Shown here in pieces: positions 10,380-22,820 of a stretch of DNA of 64,000 nt. The translations under genes were made by a program, and so were the position numbers. This DNA comes from Symsagittifera roscoffensis (lineage: Eukaryota; Xenacoelomorpha; Acoela; Convolutidae). The DNA is taken from NCBI RefSeq assembly GCF_963678635.1, contig NC_087067.1, forward strand, positions 61,240,594-61,304,593. Direction: 5' to 3'. The notes beneath the pieces were generated by a model, which was given only the letters and a program-made list of their open reading frames with translations, searched no databases and was not told the origin of the DNA. Position 1 is the stretch's first letter; every line of letters begins with the position of its first letter.

Positions 10380-13051
10380 GTGCTAGACAATTATGTTAAT
10401 ACAACCATCTCAAATGTCCGAGTACTCAAGAGAGTACCAAAAGACTCGCGTGTTCCCTTGCCGGAAAGTCTGTCAGAAAAAAAAAATGACATTGTCTACA
10501 ATGTAGAAGATGTTACAAAATGGCTAATTTTTTTAACGTCGTTCTTGTTTTGTTTGGAGCAACCGAAAAGAAATGGACGTAAACAGACCACAAGCATGAG
10601 CTCTTTGATAATTAAAAAAGTTCGAGCAAATGACGTGTCACTTCCAAAACCCCATCCCCAAGTTTCGAGCCCGCCTCTGAGTGACCTCGAGCAGAGAATA
10701 AAGCTAATAAGTAGTAAGCTCGATGAAGGAAATGTAAAGGGGGGAATCAGGCTTGTTGCTTCGGATGACAAAATTGCTCCTTTTTCAACTGATAACTATC
10801 AAAAATTGTTGTCTAAGCACCCTCAGCGAGTCAAATTTGCATTCCAAATCCAGAAAAATTGGATAGTGTTCTTTGTAACCGATTTCAACCTATACAAAGT
10901 GATAATGTCCTTTCCGAATGGATCAGCAGCAGGTCCTGATAAAATAGTTCCTCAAAATTTTAAAGATCTTGTTAGTAAGTCGAATGGCAGTGCAGGACTT
11001 AATTTTCTGAAATCGCTTACTAAGCTGGTAAACCTCATTGGAGATGGCAAAATACCCGAACCCTAAGACCTTTCGTTTTTGGCGCAAAGCTTATCGCCCT
11101 CATAAAGATAGACGGAGGGTTGAGACCGATTGCCATAGGCAACACGCTGAGACGTAAGGCGTCTAAATGCGCTGGAAGCAAGGCCCTCTCAGAGCGAAAG
11201 AATTTTTTCAGAAACGCCCAGGTAGGATGCGGTACCAAACGATGAGCAGAAATAGCTGCGCGCTCCTCGTTTCGAAACCTAATTGAACGCGACGACAACC
11301 CAAAATGTACTGTTCTTTTAAAACTAGATTTTAAGAATGGCTTTAACTCTCTAAATAGAGAAACAATGCTGAATCATGTTTATTCAAATCGCCCCGAATT
11401 GTATAATTACACCCATTGCGCGTATGCTAAACCTAGTTACCTTTTTTACGGAAGCTCTGTCATAATGTCACAAGACGGAACTCAGCAAGGTGATCCTGAA
11501 GCCCCACCCCTTTTTGCGGAAACAATTCATACACTAGTCAAACAGTTGGAGTCGAAAATTAAAATCTGGTATTTAGATGATGGAAATTTAGCCGACGACT
11601 TTAAGGTAGTACTCCGAGATCTTAAAAAATTCTGAAATCGGAACAAATTTACGGCCTGAGCTTGAACACTGAGAAGTGCGAACTTTGTTTTTTGGGACCG
11701 ACTACTAGTACACAGTATAATTCAGATTTAACACAATTTCGAAAAATATGCCTCAAAATAAAAATCAAAACAAAGGAAGAACTCCTCATTTTAGGATCTC
11801 CAATCGGCGCAATTTTGCCGAAAAGAATTGCTCGACGAAAAAATTAAGGAGCTTGAAAAAATATCGGATGTCATTGACAAACTAGACGCCCATTATGGTT
11901 TTTATCTCCTGAAAAACTGCTTTAGCATGCCAAAACTCCTGTATTTTTTGCGTACGAGTCCTTGTTTTTTGCAAAAAGAACGCTACGACAAATTACTAAG
12001 ACATTCGTTATGCAAGGTCACTAAGGTGCAATTGGATGATAACCAGTTTTTGCCGGCAGCCAAAGGTGGCTTGGGCGTTTCTTCCGCTCGTCTACTCGCT
12101 TTACCCGCTTTCTCAGCCTCAGCAGTAGGAGCAAAAGATGCCTTGAGCGAAATCTTTGGTTTGGAGCATGTGGATGGAACCTATGATGATGCGCTTAAAC
12201 GGTGGTTTGAACTTGGAAAAATTGAAATGGCTCCGGAAAATGAAATCCAAAAAAATTGGACGGAGCCAATTTTTGACAGCGAAACTGCAGACTTGATTTT
12301 ACGACTCGAACCAACGGACGTAAAACAATTCAACGCGTTCCAAGATAGATTTGGCTCCCAATGGTTGAACGTCATACCGTGCAAAAATTTAAGGCTAAAA
12401 CTGTCGAACCAACAGCTCAGAATTGCGATAGGACTTCGATTAGGCTCAAAAATATGCAAACGGCATACATGCGTGTGCGGAAAAGACGTTACCGAGGATG
12501 GTTGGCATGGTCTTTTCTGCCTCAAAAGTGCAGGGAGATTCTCTAGGCATTCAAACCTGAATGCCCTTATAAAGCAGAGTTTATCTTCTACTCACATTCC
12601 GTCTGTTTTAGAACCACGACACCTCTACAGGACCGATCAGAAGCGACCAGACGGTTTGACTCTCGTTCCATGGGCTGTTGGTAAGCAGCTCTTGTGGGAT
12701 GTAACGGTAGTAGACTCCTTAGCTCCTTGTAGGATTAATGCCGGGTCTGTTTGTAACCCTGGTACGGCTGCGGCTGAAGCTGAAGAGCGAAAAATTGACA
12801 AATATAAAGATCTTGTAAATGATGGATATCTTTTTCAACCGCTAGCTTTTGAAATTCAGGGCGGGGCAGGCCCCAGCATAGAAATTTTTTTGAGCGAGCT
12901 TTGTAAGAACCTAAGCATATGCAATGAGGAACCCAGAGCAGGCAGCTTTTTAAAACAGAGAATCTCCCTGGCAATACAGATTGCGAACGCCGCTTGCGTA
13001 CTCGGAACAATAAATGACAAAATAACTTTCGACGAAATTTTTTACTTGTAA
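10380..13051 (+). pseudogene. reverse transcriptase with C-terminal restriction-like endonuclease, copy A
   Basis: RT landmarks in order: SFPNGSAAGPDKIVPQNFKD, FGAKLIALIKIDGGLRPIAI, the palm motif A LKLDFKNGFNSLNR, the GTQQGDPEAP loop, and the catalytic YLDDGN box. A thumb follows (PKLLYFLRTSPCFLQKERYD), then a Cys-x-Cys...His-x4-Cys finger (TCVCGKDVTEDGWHGLFC), RPDGLTLVPW and LLWDVTVVDS, which resemble the PD...D core of R2-type endonucleases, and a C-terminal QRISLAIQIANAACVLG. Frames change near 11060, 11635 and 11830, and a TGA breaks the frame near 11241; from 11828 the frame is open to the stop at 13051. Such proteins nick the target and prime reverse transcription there. Confidence 0.8.
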
Positions 13052-14443
13052 CACTTGTATATTATATTATCTCGTGTCGAGTTGCGTGTTCTTATTGAAG
13101 AAGCGTAACCCGTATCGATTTTAATTAAAAAGTACTTAAAAACTTGTCATCTTCTTTTATCATTATCACTTCCATATCTAGATAATTCCAAGGATTTTGA
13201 CTGGAATACGTGATGAAGGGACTCCTGACTGTAACCTCGGTTACTATGATACTTTTGACCTTCTGATTACCTTTAAAAAAAATTGTTATCCTGAGCTTAA
13301 ATTTGAAAAAATATTTCACCTGTGGTTATGGGGGTTTAAAGATTGCCATTTTTGGCCAATTTGGGACAATTAACGCGCGATATATTTCGCGCTATTAACG
13401 CGTAAGCGGAGATTTAATCCGTCTTAGAAATCGTTCCAAATTGGTTGAAAGAAGCTTATTTGCCATAATTCATTTGTTACAAGAAGCAAAATCTATCCGT
13501 TTGTACTTTATATGGCGTGTGGGGAGAAGATTTTCCTAAAAAAATTTCAAATTTTAGAAAAAAAAATTCATTTAATTTTATTACATTTAATTTTTTTATA
13601 GGTTTTTACTGCTCCATAAACATTAAAAGGCAGTCGGAACATTCCGGGATTTGCCCTGATACGAGCAGTCTTGTTCTAACTAGCTGCGATTTGGTCGATC
13701 GCCATAAGTTAAGTCAAGTTTGTTTGGAATAATTAATAGGTCTCTTTAAGTCCTTACCTTTTAAAATAATCTTGGTTCAAATGCATTTCGAGAGACTGGA
13801 ACGAATATTGCAATACACATCTCTTTATTCGATGGACTTCAACGTTGATCCTTAATATAGCTGAACATATTATTGTAGGCGTTGAAGTTTGTTTGTCGAT
13901 CAACATTTATCTTAAGTAAACATCAGTTTGGCAGGGATCCAAAGATTTGAATTGAATTTAGCTTATTGTTGTTTTGTTTATTTGGTGGCTTTAGTGGATG
14001 AACTTCACAACTAGTCACAAGACAGAACATCGTTATGTATAATTTTGAATCAATGGATTTAATCAAGCAACGATAATGCTTTTTCATGGACTGTTAAGCA
14101 AATTTTGGGTTAGTGCTTATGCTTGAAATTCAAGCATGATATAGATATTCGGTAAAAATGATTTATAAACACTTGCTTAAAAACCATTGGAATATGTTTT
14201 CTGGCCAAACATTGCTATGATGAAGAACGATTCATGTGTTCCCGGCACTGGAAAGAATAGTGGAATGCGAGGCCTCGGGTAAATTTGAGTAATCGAAACA
14301 ATAGACTTAGCCGTTATTTTTATGCATTATGGAGAGTTGTAAAAAGTTTCCGGCATTTTCAGTGTTACTGGACAATTCACAATTGGCCAATTATTTTTAT
14401 AACTTTTGAAAAAAATAACGGATTTTATATGATTGTGAAGGTG
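13052..14443 (+). other. 3' flank shared by all four RLE copies (copy A)
   Basis: About 1.4 kb of AT-rich sequence follows the endonuclease stop and recurs after copies B, C and D with scattered substitutions. It holds a small GC-rich hairpin at 13375-13392 (GCGCGA-6-TCGCGC) inside a pair of ATTAACGCG direct repeats. No recognisable gene was found. It may be a long 3' UTR or co-duplicated flanking DNA. Confidence 0.5.
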
Positions 14444-14456
14444 ATTGTGTTTTATA
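14444..14456. other. junction of the 13.8-kb tandem segmental duplication
   Basis: Up to GATTGTGAAGGT the sequence follows the RLE 3' flank seen at about 30100. A short filler with a second GATTGTG follows, and from about 14456 the sequence jumps into LTR copy 2 at a point matching base 618 of copy 1. The first 617 bases of the element are therefore missing in copy 2. Confidence 0.7.
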
Positions 14457-14589
14457 TCCAAACTGACGATATTGATTTAGAACTTTCAACTGTAATCACA
14501 GAATATATCAAAAGCATACAATATCAAAACTCACAGAGAGCAAATAATATATAGCAATAATATATAGTTATTTACCTATATTAGAAAGA

Positions 14590-15039
14590 ACAGAAGCTCA
14601 AAGTACATCACCAGTCCAAACATCAAGACACACAAAAGTAAGAAATGAATTCGCCGCATTTTCAACATTTTTAAACTCAAGCCGTGAAAATTTTACCAGT
14701 AATGATGTCTCACAAAACAAAAAACAAGATTTACAAAAAATACTAGCATGGTTCATAATTGATTATTTCACACATAATATCAATTTAATTGAACAAGCAA
14801 GAAAAACCTTTAGACCTCAAAGTACCAATGACGATACCGTTATTGAAGAACAATCAGATTACGTTTGGGATCCTGAATGGTCTCATCCAGAATTCCTAAA
14901 TTTTCCAGTAGATATCTCAAGTCAAGCATTAAGTACAATATCTTTTCACAAATATTATGTAAAAGTAATACCACTAACAACTGATGCAACACCTTTAAAT
15001 TATAATTCATTTTACCTGACACACAAAATAACAGCTTAA
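14590..15039 (+). pseudogene. gag N-terminal region (copy 2)
   Basis: About 150 codons are open in one frame, from the segment reading TEAQSTSPVQT through LAWFIIDYFTHN to the TAA at 15037. The reading is acidic and Ser/Asn-rich, with two aromatic clusters. It is the best-preserved version of the frame seen at 903-1202 and near 53700-54130. No start codon could be fixed, and no domain was recognised. Position suggests a matrix-like gag segment. Confidence 0.5.
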
Positions 15040-15278
15040 ATTCAACAGTTAGACATCAAGAAAATCTCAATGGAACTAAAAATCTTACACAACAAATTTT
15101 TTAAACACAATCACATTTCATAAATGAAGAAATAGTTCAAACAACAGTAACAACTACACAACAAAGTATCTCACCGATACATCCAAATCTCACAACACCA
15201 AGAAATAAAAATCCAACACTACCACAAAAAACATTACAATCAACCGTTAAACCTTCGGTTGCTCCAAAGTATTCACAT

Positions 15279-16679
15279 ATGGATTATCAGACATATAGAC
15301 CAATGAAAAAACCGTCAAAAACACGAAAAACGTTCACAAGGAACAATTTTGCAGAACATAACTATAATTATGTGAATCCATCAAAAACAAATCAACCCCT
15401 TCGAAAAAACATGCAGAACCACCTATGTTCTCACAATTGGAATTCCCCAAATACATCGACCAACTCAGTAAATTTCCAAGATTATCCACACCCTGCACAG
15501 GATTATAGTGAAAATTACCCATTTTTTCAACAAAATAGAATTAAACAACAAAAACCTTATTACACAAATTACTTATCATCTGACGATGATGATTACCATC
15601 AATCAGATATTTTTGCACCATACACACAAGAATATCGCACACAAAGACCGCAAGAATCTCAACCATCCCAAAATGTGAAGATTTACCCACAAAACCCAGC
15701 AAATATACAGAGTCAACAACCAATGCATATACAAAATCCAATTAACACAATCTTTTCAACCTATATAATCACAAAACCCAATGAGTATGCATTCCTATCA
15801 ACCAACTCAAATGCAAAATGAAATACCGCTACCATATTATCTACAACATGAAATAACAAAAAATCAACTTACAAATTTCTCGCAAATACCAAACGCCGCA
15901 GAATCACTCCAAATGACGATGAATCCATACCTAATGGGAGGATCGCCAATAACATCCAATAAACCATTAATGGTTTTTACAGGAACAGACTCTGAATATT
16001 CAGTAGAAAATTATCTAAATGCAACCACAGCAAATTTAATCTTAAATATAGGACCTGAACCAATCAATACGCCACTCCATCAAAATTGGATACATAAACG
16101 ACACTAGATGGCGCAGCTCAAAAATGGTTTTCAGTACTACCTATAGACATAAAATCAGACTGGAAAAGATTCACACAAGAATTCTCAAAAAAGTTTGATT
16201 ATGAAAGAAACAAACAACATCAAAGAGTTTTATGCAACGGAAATCGCAGATTACCAAATGAAACAATTATACAATTGGCAGTTAGAATCGAAACACTAGT
16301 TCGAAAAGCATATTCACTCAATACACATGATTACAAAAACATGAAGATGACAGAAATTTTCATGATGACCTTAACACCTCAACTAAGGAAAATAGCTATA
16401 AAAAAGGGAGCATCTCATCCTTCTTCAATTCGAGAACCAGATTTAGATTTTAGAAAATTAGTAGATAAACTAAAACAGGCAGAAATCAGAATGAAACTTG
16501 AGAAAACAGAAAATCTAAAACTACAGTACGTTAATAGGATCGAAACAAATACTACACATATACATAACATACAAGAATCAGATATAGATCCGACTGAAAA
16601 AATCACTGAAATTCTAAATATATGTAAAAAGAACTCAAACTTTAAAGGTAAACCATCTTTCAAAAAATGGTGTAATTGA
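15279..16679 (+). pseudogene. gag: gag: Gln/Asn/Pro-rich linker and capsid (copy 2)
   Basis: ATG at 15279 opens a 180-codon low-complexity ORF (Gln, Asn, Pro, Tyr, with a SSDDDDYHQ patch). Copy 1 lost this start frame by a one-base deletion in an A-run. The capsid follows in another frame from 15781 (FTGTDSEYSVENYLNAT). A 19-base loss after TTGGATACATA ends that ORF at 16107. It resumes at 16275 with AVRIETLVRKAYSLN and runs to 16679. The capsid retains the internal QKWFS segment that copy 1 has lost. Same role as in copy 1: particle assembly. Confidence 0.75.
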
Positions 16680-16779
16680 CAGCAGTGCCGAATGTAGACA
16701 AAAACAACAAGATAATTAGAATAAACCTCAAAAGCACAGAGAACCAAATAAATCATTCTAACCAGTACATGAATTAAAG

Positions 16780-18408
16780 ATCAAAAGCTACCAAACAAAA
16801 ACATACACAGTAATAGCAGCTCTGGAAAACCATTTCCAGGCAACTCGAATTACTCAACAAACCAATCGCCATATAACTCAAGCTATAGAGGTAGATCTCC
16901 AGAACAAAGAAATTCAAGAAAATTCTCACAAATTAGATATAGTCGATCGAATAGCCAAAATAACCAACGAAGAAATAACTATTCACGATCAAATTCAAAC
17001 AGAACAGAATTTGTTTCTGCATCCAGATCCCAATCAAACCCCATGGAATAGACACTATTCCAACAATAGATCACGAAGTTCATCATACAATAGAAATAGA
17101 AACTATTCTAACATTAGGAATAGAAGTTAGTCAAACAATCGAAATCAGAACTATCCAAACAACAGATCAAGAAACAATTCATACAATAGATCAAACTATC
17201 AAAGACCCAATGATATTTACCAAAACAGATCACGACATAATTCACAAAACCGAAAATCAAGGTATGAAAATAGATACAGAAATTATTCCCAGTCTCCACA
17301 TAGGAATAACAGCCGTTACCCCGATTCTCAACAACTATACAGAAGCAACACAACAACGCATCAAAGACAAATTAATCAAGTACAATCAAACGAAGAAACA
17401 ACTTCAGACCCCCCAGGTATTCATAACACAGAAAATAACGAATTACAATTAAACCACATTAATTGTGAATCAACAGATACTGAAAGTGATATAGATATTA
17501 CCATCTCAGTAAATATGATAACAGTCGAAAACAACTATGAACCTATCATATATGAACAACCCTTCAGTTCACACATATACGAAAATCAATCGGAACTTCT
17601 TCATGATTATTACACTAGACCCATTAAAAATAATTCACAAATTACACAAGAAGTAAACGAAATCAACATTGTAATTAAACCTGACAAAAAAGACGACGTA
17701 CAATGCTCAAACACAAATCATATTTATCAAAACATACAAAACGAACAACCAAGAGAAAAAATTTTGACAATTCCATTTCTCTTAGAGAGCCCAAGAAGTA
17801 AGGAATTTCAACCACTAAATCTTGAAATTGATTTTTTAATCGACTCAGTAGCAGAATCAAATATCATTAATATTCCCACATTGAATGAAATCAAAACACT
17901 GCATCCAAATTTAACACCTCTCAAAACAGCTAGTAAATTAGCAACAGCACAAGGATCGACATAAGTCAATCATGGAAAAATCCAACTATCCCTTGCTCCC
18001 ACAAGAACAATGGAACAAAATAAGATTTTGGACAAACCATATAAACAAACGTTTCATATTACTGATATTAAGCACAATATCCTTGGCATATCGTTTATAA
18101 CTAAAGATATACCAACAATAAACATCTTAAATAGTAAAATCCATATAAAAGACAAATATACAAGAATGAAAAACACAGCTTTAACATTCTTTCAAAGGTT
18201 AAACAAACAACCACCATTTTTCTCAAAGTTCTACCCCATTTATAATCAAGAACGGAAACACCTGAAACCACTATCAGGAAATGTATATAACTTTTCAATA
18301 AAACAAGTTCATCAGTATGACAAAAGTCGAAACAAACAAATTTTTTTTATGTCAGATTTCGAATTTAAACCCATTCACAAATTTTTCAAAAAACAATCTC
18401 ATCCATAA
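16780..18408 (+). pseudogene. basic nucleocapsid-like region, protease and spacer (copy 2)
   Basis: The Arg/Ser/Asn-rich segment (about 16780-17400) is open except for a TAG near 17128. It passes in frame into the acidic stretch and the protease core LIDSVAESN at about 17840. A stop at 17962 interrupts the frame, and 18010-18408 continues the spacer (ALTFFQRLNKQPPFFSKFYP). The reading frame shifts again at about 18408 into RT. The D-S-V protease core is identical to copy 1, so the mutation was present before the duplication. Confidence 0.7.
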
Positions 18409-18413
18409 AATAC

Positions 18414-19395
18414 TTGAAAAACGCAAATTCCGATATTATTTCACTTCACGTGTATAATAATACACCATATCAAATAACATTACCCTTAGGACTATCAGGA
18501 TATTGTGAAACAAATGCTACAACTTCACCTATAAATGAAGTAGCATATCGAGTAAATAATATATTACAACTATTAGATATTTGTCATTCAACAATTCATG
18601 ATGAAGAATTATCCATAAATAATATAATAAGCAATGAAAAAAGAAATACAGACTACTTCACAAAAACACCATATTTTAAACCAACATTTAATATAACAAA
18701 TTATACAGAAGAACAACAAAAATTCTTAACAATGTTTAATTTCCAACATTCTCAAATAACACAAAGTGAACTTGACAAATTAACTAAACAACTACTAAAA
18801 TACTCAACAGTTTTTGCAACATCAAAATTTGACGTTGGGAAAATTAGTTCATCACTACATCTTCCATTAAAAACTGACGCAGTTTTCAAAAAACAAAGAG
18901 CAAGTAAAGTACCGATTCACTTACACGATAAAGTAAATAGATTACTAATTATTTTAAAACAATACGAAATAATATCACCGGTAAATAAGGAAGATCAATT
19001 CAAAGGTAACACCTTCATCAACCCAGTTATCATTCTAGCTAAAGGAGAATCATTAAAAATAGTTTTAGACGCTAGATTTCTCAATTCACTAATTGAGGAA
19101 TCAAAATGTAATTGGCCCATTGAACCAATCCAAGTCATCTTAACAAAGATTAATGGTAAGTACTTCACAACCGCATATATGAATAGTGCTTACAATCAAA
19201 TCCCACAAGATGAACACAATTAACGAAGATTTACACAATTCGTTATTGGAAATCAACAATATCAATTTAATCGATTATTCTATGGAATATCCATAGGACC
19301 AGCAGCTTTTTCATGAGTAACATTTTTAGACCACTTATACTCAAGAAAACTGCAATTCTATTTTTAGACGATTTTAGCTGTGCCATTACTCCTTC
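18414..19395 (+). pseudogene. pol: reverse transcriptase domain (copy 2), cut off after FLDD
   Basis: 269 codons are open to the TAA at 19221. They contain SLHLPLKTDAVFKKQRASK, NPVIILAKGESLKIVLDARF, CNWPIEPIQVILTKINGKYF and AYMNSAYNQIP. Beyond that stop the same frame gives FVIGNQQYQFNRLFYGISIG, and in a shifted frame AILFLDDFSCA holds the intact catalytic FLDD box at about 19365-19376. The satellite insert follows directly. Motif A again has Tyr where Asp is expected. This is the longest open pol segment of the three copies. Confidence 0.8.
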
Positions 19396-19931
19396 AAGCT
19401 CAAACAAGAGTTTTAGAGCCCTGAGACACCCATTTTTTAGCTCAAAATAGGGGTCTTCCGCTTCGATCAGAAGCTCCTGCAGCTCAACCGAGGGTCGCGC
19501 AAGCTCATTATTTCTTAGACCTAATTTTCACGAGAAAGCAAATGGGCCTATCTCCGAAGCTGTATAAGCAAGCTTTGTTAACTTTCAAGCAAACTGAAGC
19601 AACTTCGTCAGTTTTGGACCTCATTTTGAGCTTGTTTACGGCTCGGATCATAACTTTTGAATCACCGTTTGGAAAGTTGTTTGTATTATACCATAAGAAA
19701 GCTAAGCTCAGGGGCTTTCCAGCAGTTATAATCATATTAAAATTGAGCAATTTTTAATTGCCCAAAGTTTCATTCTTCTAAACTTCGTCACTTTTTGAGC
19801 TCAAAATTGCAGTTCAGCCAAAGCGCCATAACTCTCAAACCACTGATCTGATCGAACTAAGCTTTCTACACCAACTAGCCCTCACACAGAGCTCTTTACA
19901 CTTGAACCCCTTACCTGACCCAGGATAAATC
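19380..19931 (+). repeat. satellite-like insert replacing the RT/RNase H junction (copy 2)
   Basis: Same block and same borders as 5551-6104: it starts at AGCTGTGC after the FLDD box and ends at CTGACCCAGGATAAATC before RNase H. It is the reverse complement of the unit arrayed at 26754-28577. Differences from the copy 1 insert are single bases, in line with the rest of the duplicated segment. Confidence 0.8.
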
Positions 19932-19935
19932 TTTT

Positions 19936-20241
19936 GGCATCGGCGCAGCATTATTACAATCACTTAGTGGAACAAATAAAATGAATCTCATATCAGCAAT
20001 TTCACAATTATTCACGCAAGCCGGACTACGACTCTCTACTCTCATGAGAGAATGTACAGCTCTAATATACACACTCACAGAATACGAATTTCTGATACTT
20101 GGATCAAAACACCCAACAGTTTTATTTACAGATCACAAACCAATTATATTTCTTTTCACACAGAAATCAAATCCTAATCATAGAGTTTGTAGATTTCAGT
20201 TTAGACAGCAGGAAGAAACCTTGCATCACCAGATACATTAA
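19936..20241 (+). pseudogene. RNase H domain fragment (copy 2)
   Basis: Reads GIGAALLQ, then LSTLMRECTALIYTLTEYEF and VLFTDHKPIIFLF, as in copy 1. The front part with the first catalytic Asp is missing. The frame is open from 19936 to the stop at 20239. There is no independent evidence of function. Confidence 0.8.
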
Positions 20242-20893
20242 GTAGAAATACGCCACCTCAACTTCTTACACGAAAAACTATAGTTAAAATACCACAAATT
20301 ATCAAATTCTATCTTGCAAAAGATGAAACATCACCCCGATTAGAATGTAAATACGCAGTAAAAACTGACATTAATCAATCACAAATAAACAATCTACAAC
20401 ATTTTCCACTCTGTTTAGGTTGCCAAAATAATCACTATGAAGTTGATTTATTAGGTACATCTACATTTAAACCAATTCCATACTGTCAATGGATAAAAAA
20501 AATACTGAACAGAAGAAAATAAAACAACAACCACATAAAAAAGACCTTTTTCCCCTAATTGCAAAAAAAAATTGACCGATAAAATAAATTTATCAGGACC
20601 ACAACCAAACGGTTCAAAATACACAATAAATCAAAATTTTACCTTCCGCGACCCACTTGCCAGAAATTGATGATATTTTTCTCCCACCATCAGAAAAAAA
20701 TACACTTGAAATTTTAAAACAATACCAAAATTTTGACCCAGTGATTAGACAACTCAAATCATGGCAGAAATATAAAACATAACCAGCAAAAGCTGATACC
20801 ACAATTTTAGGAAACAAAACACTCCTCCGATAATTCCGAAAATTCAATAACACAACAATAAATGAAAATACAGTCCCCTGTCTCCCCTTAAGT

Positions 20894-22063
20894 ATGATGT
20901 TGATGGCATTCAACATCTGCCATACACAAAATACAAAAGAACATTCAGGATCAGAAAAGACATACCCAAACTTTACACAAAATTTTTACTTTCCAAACGC
21001 TCCAATTTGGATAAAAGTATTATGCAACGATTGTATAATATGTCAATTAAACAAGCCTTATCCAAATCAAAAGCAAATAGCACAGAAATAAGATTTTAAA
21101 GGACAAAGTCTATATTTCAACCATAGAATTTCATTAAACACAAAAGGACCAATTTCACCATACTCTGAAGGAAATTCCTATATTATGGTCATTGCTGATG
21201 CATTCACGCACTATGTAGCACTCAACGCAGTACAACACTGTAATGCTTATTATGCTTACGCAACACTTTACGAACACTGGATAGCTAAATTTGGATTATC
21301 CGAAATCCTAGTCACAGACAACGGTACAGAATTTATAAATAACGAAACCATCACACCATGTTTAATAACATTAAACATAAACCACGTACATCTCATGCAC
21401 CCTGGACAAACGGTTTAGTCGAAGGTATGAACCGTTCATTACAATAAAATCTTAGATGTATCATTAATGGAAATGATGCACGATCACAGAATGGTCAGCA
21501 GATGTAAAATTATTTCCCTTATCATATAATTCACAAATAACGACAGCTTTAGGAATGTCACCATATGAAATGGTTTTTAATCAAAAACCAAGAAAACCAA
21601 TTATGTTCACAGTAAATGCTCACAAAAACACACAAGGTCATTGTAACATACAAACTCACAGATTTAACTAAAAAGAAATTGTTCATTATCGTAACAATTT
21701 ATGACCTCATTACCCGAAAGAGGACGCATTACGCGAATTAACTCAAATATATTCTTTTACAAGTTTAAAAGTTTTTCAAAACAATACACACACAGTACAA
21801 AATACAAGCGTACATGACAACATTCATCATTAAAAAAATCAACAACAAAGGGCAACACTTAAGAATACAAAAGACCCAAAAATATCTCAAAAAGAAAGAA
21901 TAAAAAATAGAAAATTGATTGAAAAAATCTTACCACAAGAACAAAAAGAAAAATTAGAACATAGAGAATCATCACGACTTAGAAATCAACCACGTAAAAA
22001 TTACAAAACATTCATCCCACAATCTAAAATATTAAAGAAAGTTGAATTTCAAAAACAACTTTA
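20894..22063 (+). pseudogene. integrase (copy 2)
   Basis: The zinc finger part is open at 20894-21091 and ends at the same TAA as copy 1. The catalytic core at about 21100-21418 has VIADAFTHYV and LVTDNGTEFINNE. GLVEGMNRSL follows in another frame at about 21412. The Lys-rich C-terminal tail is interrupted by stops and ends near 22063. Copy-specific changes are few. Confidence 0.85.
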
Positions 22064-22066
22064 ATT

Positions 22067-22820
22067 TTTAAATCAATAATTTATCCCGCTTTTAATCATT
22101 TTGAACTTTCACATTTTCAAGATAACATGCTGAAACATGCAATAACTCTAGTTCAAATTCAGCCAATAGCATTCACTCAAATCTGTCACCTTCAAATATC
22201 TCTAAAAAAACTTATTAGCCGACAGATATTAATTAACAGATATATCTATAACTATAACTTTACAACCGCCAGGTCAAAAATAAGCAACTTGCTAAAACTT
22301 GACAACTAAAATAAACACCACTATAATATTACAACCCTCCTCTATCAAATAATGCAAAGATCAACAATATTTTCCCAACTTAGACCCCAAAAACCCTCCA
22401 ACAAAAAACTGCAAATTGGCCTAAAGTAAAAAAGGACCATGATCATTTGGCCTAAATAACAAATATTTCAAAAACATTTCAGATTACCCAACAAAAACAA
22501 AGCAAAGAAGACCTCCCGAGCACCAGAAAATTAGCCTCCAACAATTTTTCACAAAACTCAACCCTTTTGTCAAAAAATGAATCAATAATCCGACCACACT
22601 TGAATTCCGCCCCAGAAGTTCAAAAGAAGTTCAAAAAATAAATGCTTCTTTCTTTAACAGTCGATACTCTCAAACAAACAAAGAGTTTAAAAAGTTAAGA
22701 AAAAATAGTGACGTGTATTTAGAATTAATAAACTGGTAACATTGGTGGGGTTGTCGTGATGGTGTGTGCAAATCAAAATGGTTTTGTATAAAACGATAAT
22801 ATGTGTAAGTGTGCGTTTGT
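22067..22820. other. no recognisable gene; spacer after LTR copy 2
   Basis: Duplicate of 8256-8990 with scattered substitutions. No LTR, RNA gene or supported coding frame seen. Confidence 0.5.

Larger units (their letters stand above)
10191..13100 (+). mobile_element. RT plus restriction-like endonuclease retrotransposon, copy A
   Basis: A non-LTR type element with a PHD-like finger ORF, a central RT and a C-terminal CCHC finger with a PD-(D/E)XK-like endonuclease. Its 5' limit is unclear: the sequence upstream to about 9990 is shared only with copy B. The 3' limit is also unclear because all four copies continue alike for more than 1 kb. No poly(A) or simple-repeat tail was seen. Several frameshifts make this copy inactive. 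Confidence 0.75.
14456..22066 (+). mobile_element. Ty3/gypsy-like LTR retrotransposon, copy 2, 5'-truncated
   Basis: Copy 2 is collinear with copy 1 at an offset of about 13.83 kb and differs by a few substitutions per 100 bases by eye plus small indels. It keeps more open frame than copy 1 in gag, in the protease spacer and in RT. It carries the same satellite insert, the same protease Gly-to-Val change and the same stop after the integrase zinc finger, so both copies descend from one already dead element. 20241-20893 is the RNase H to integrase connection, with frames broken by indels. Confidence 0.85.

Noticed and set aside
12181-12525. 114-codon minus-strand frame in RLE copies (also 26027-26371 and 37370-37699)
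   Set aside because: Antisense to the endonuclease finger, recurring only because the gene is multicopy.
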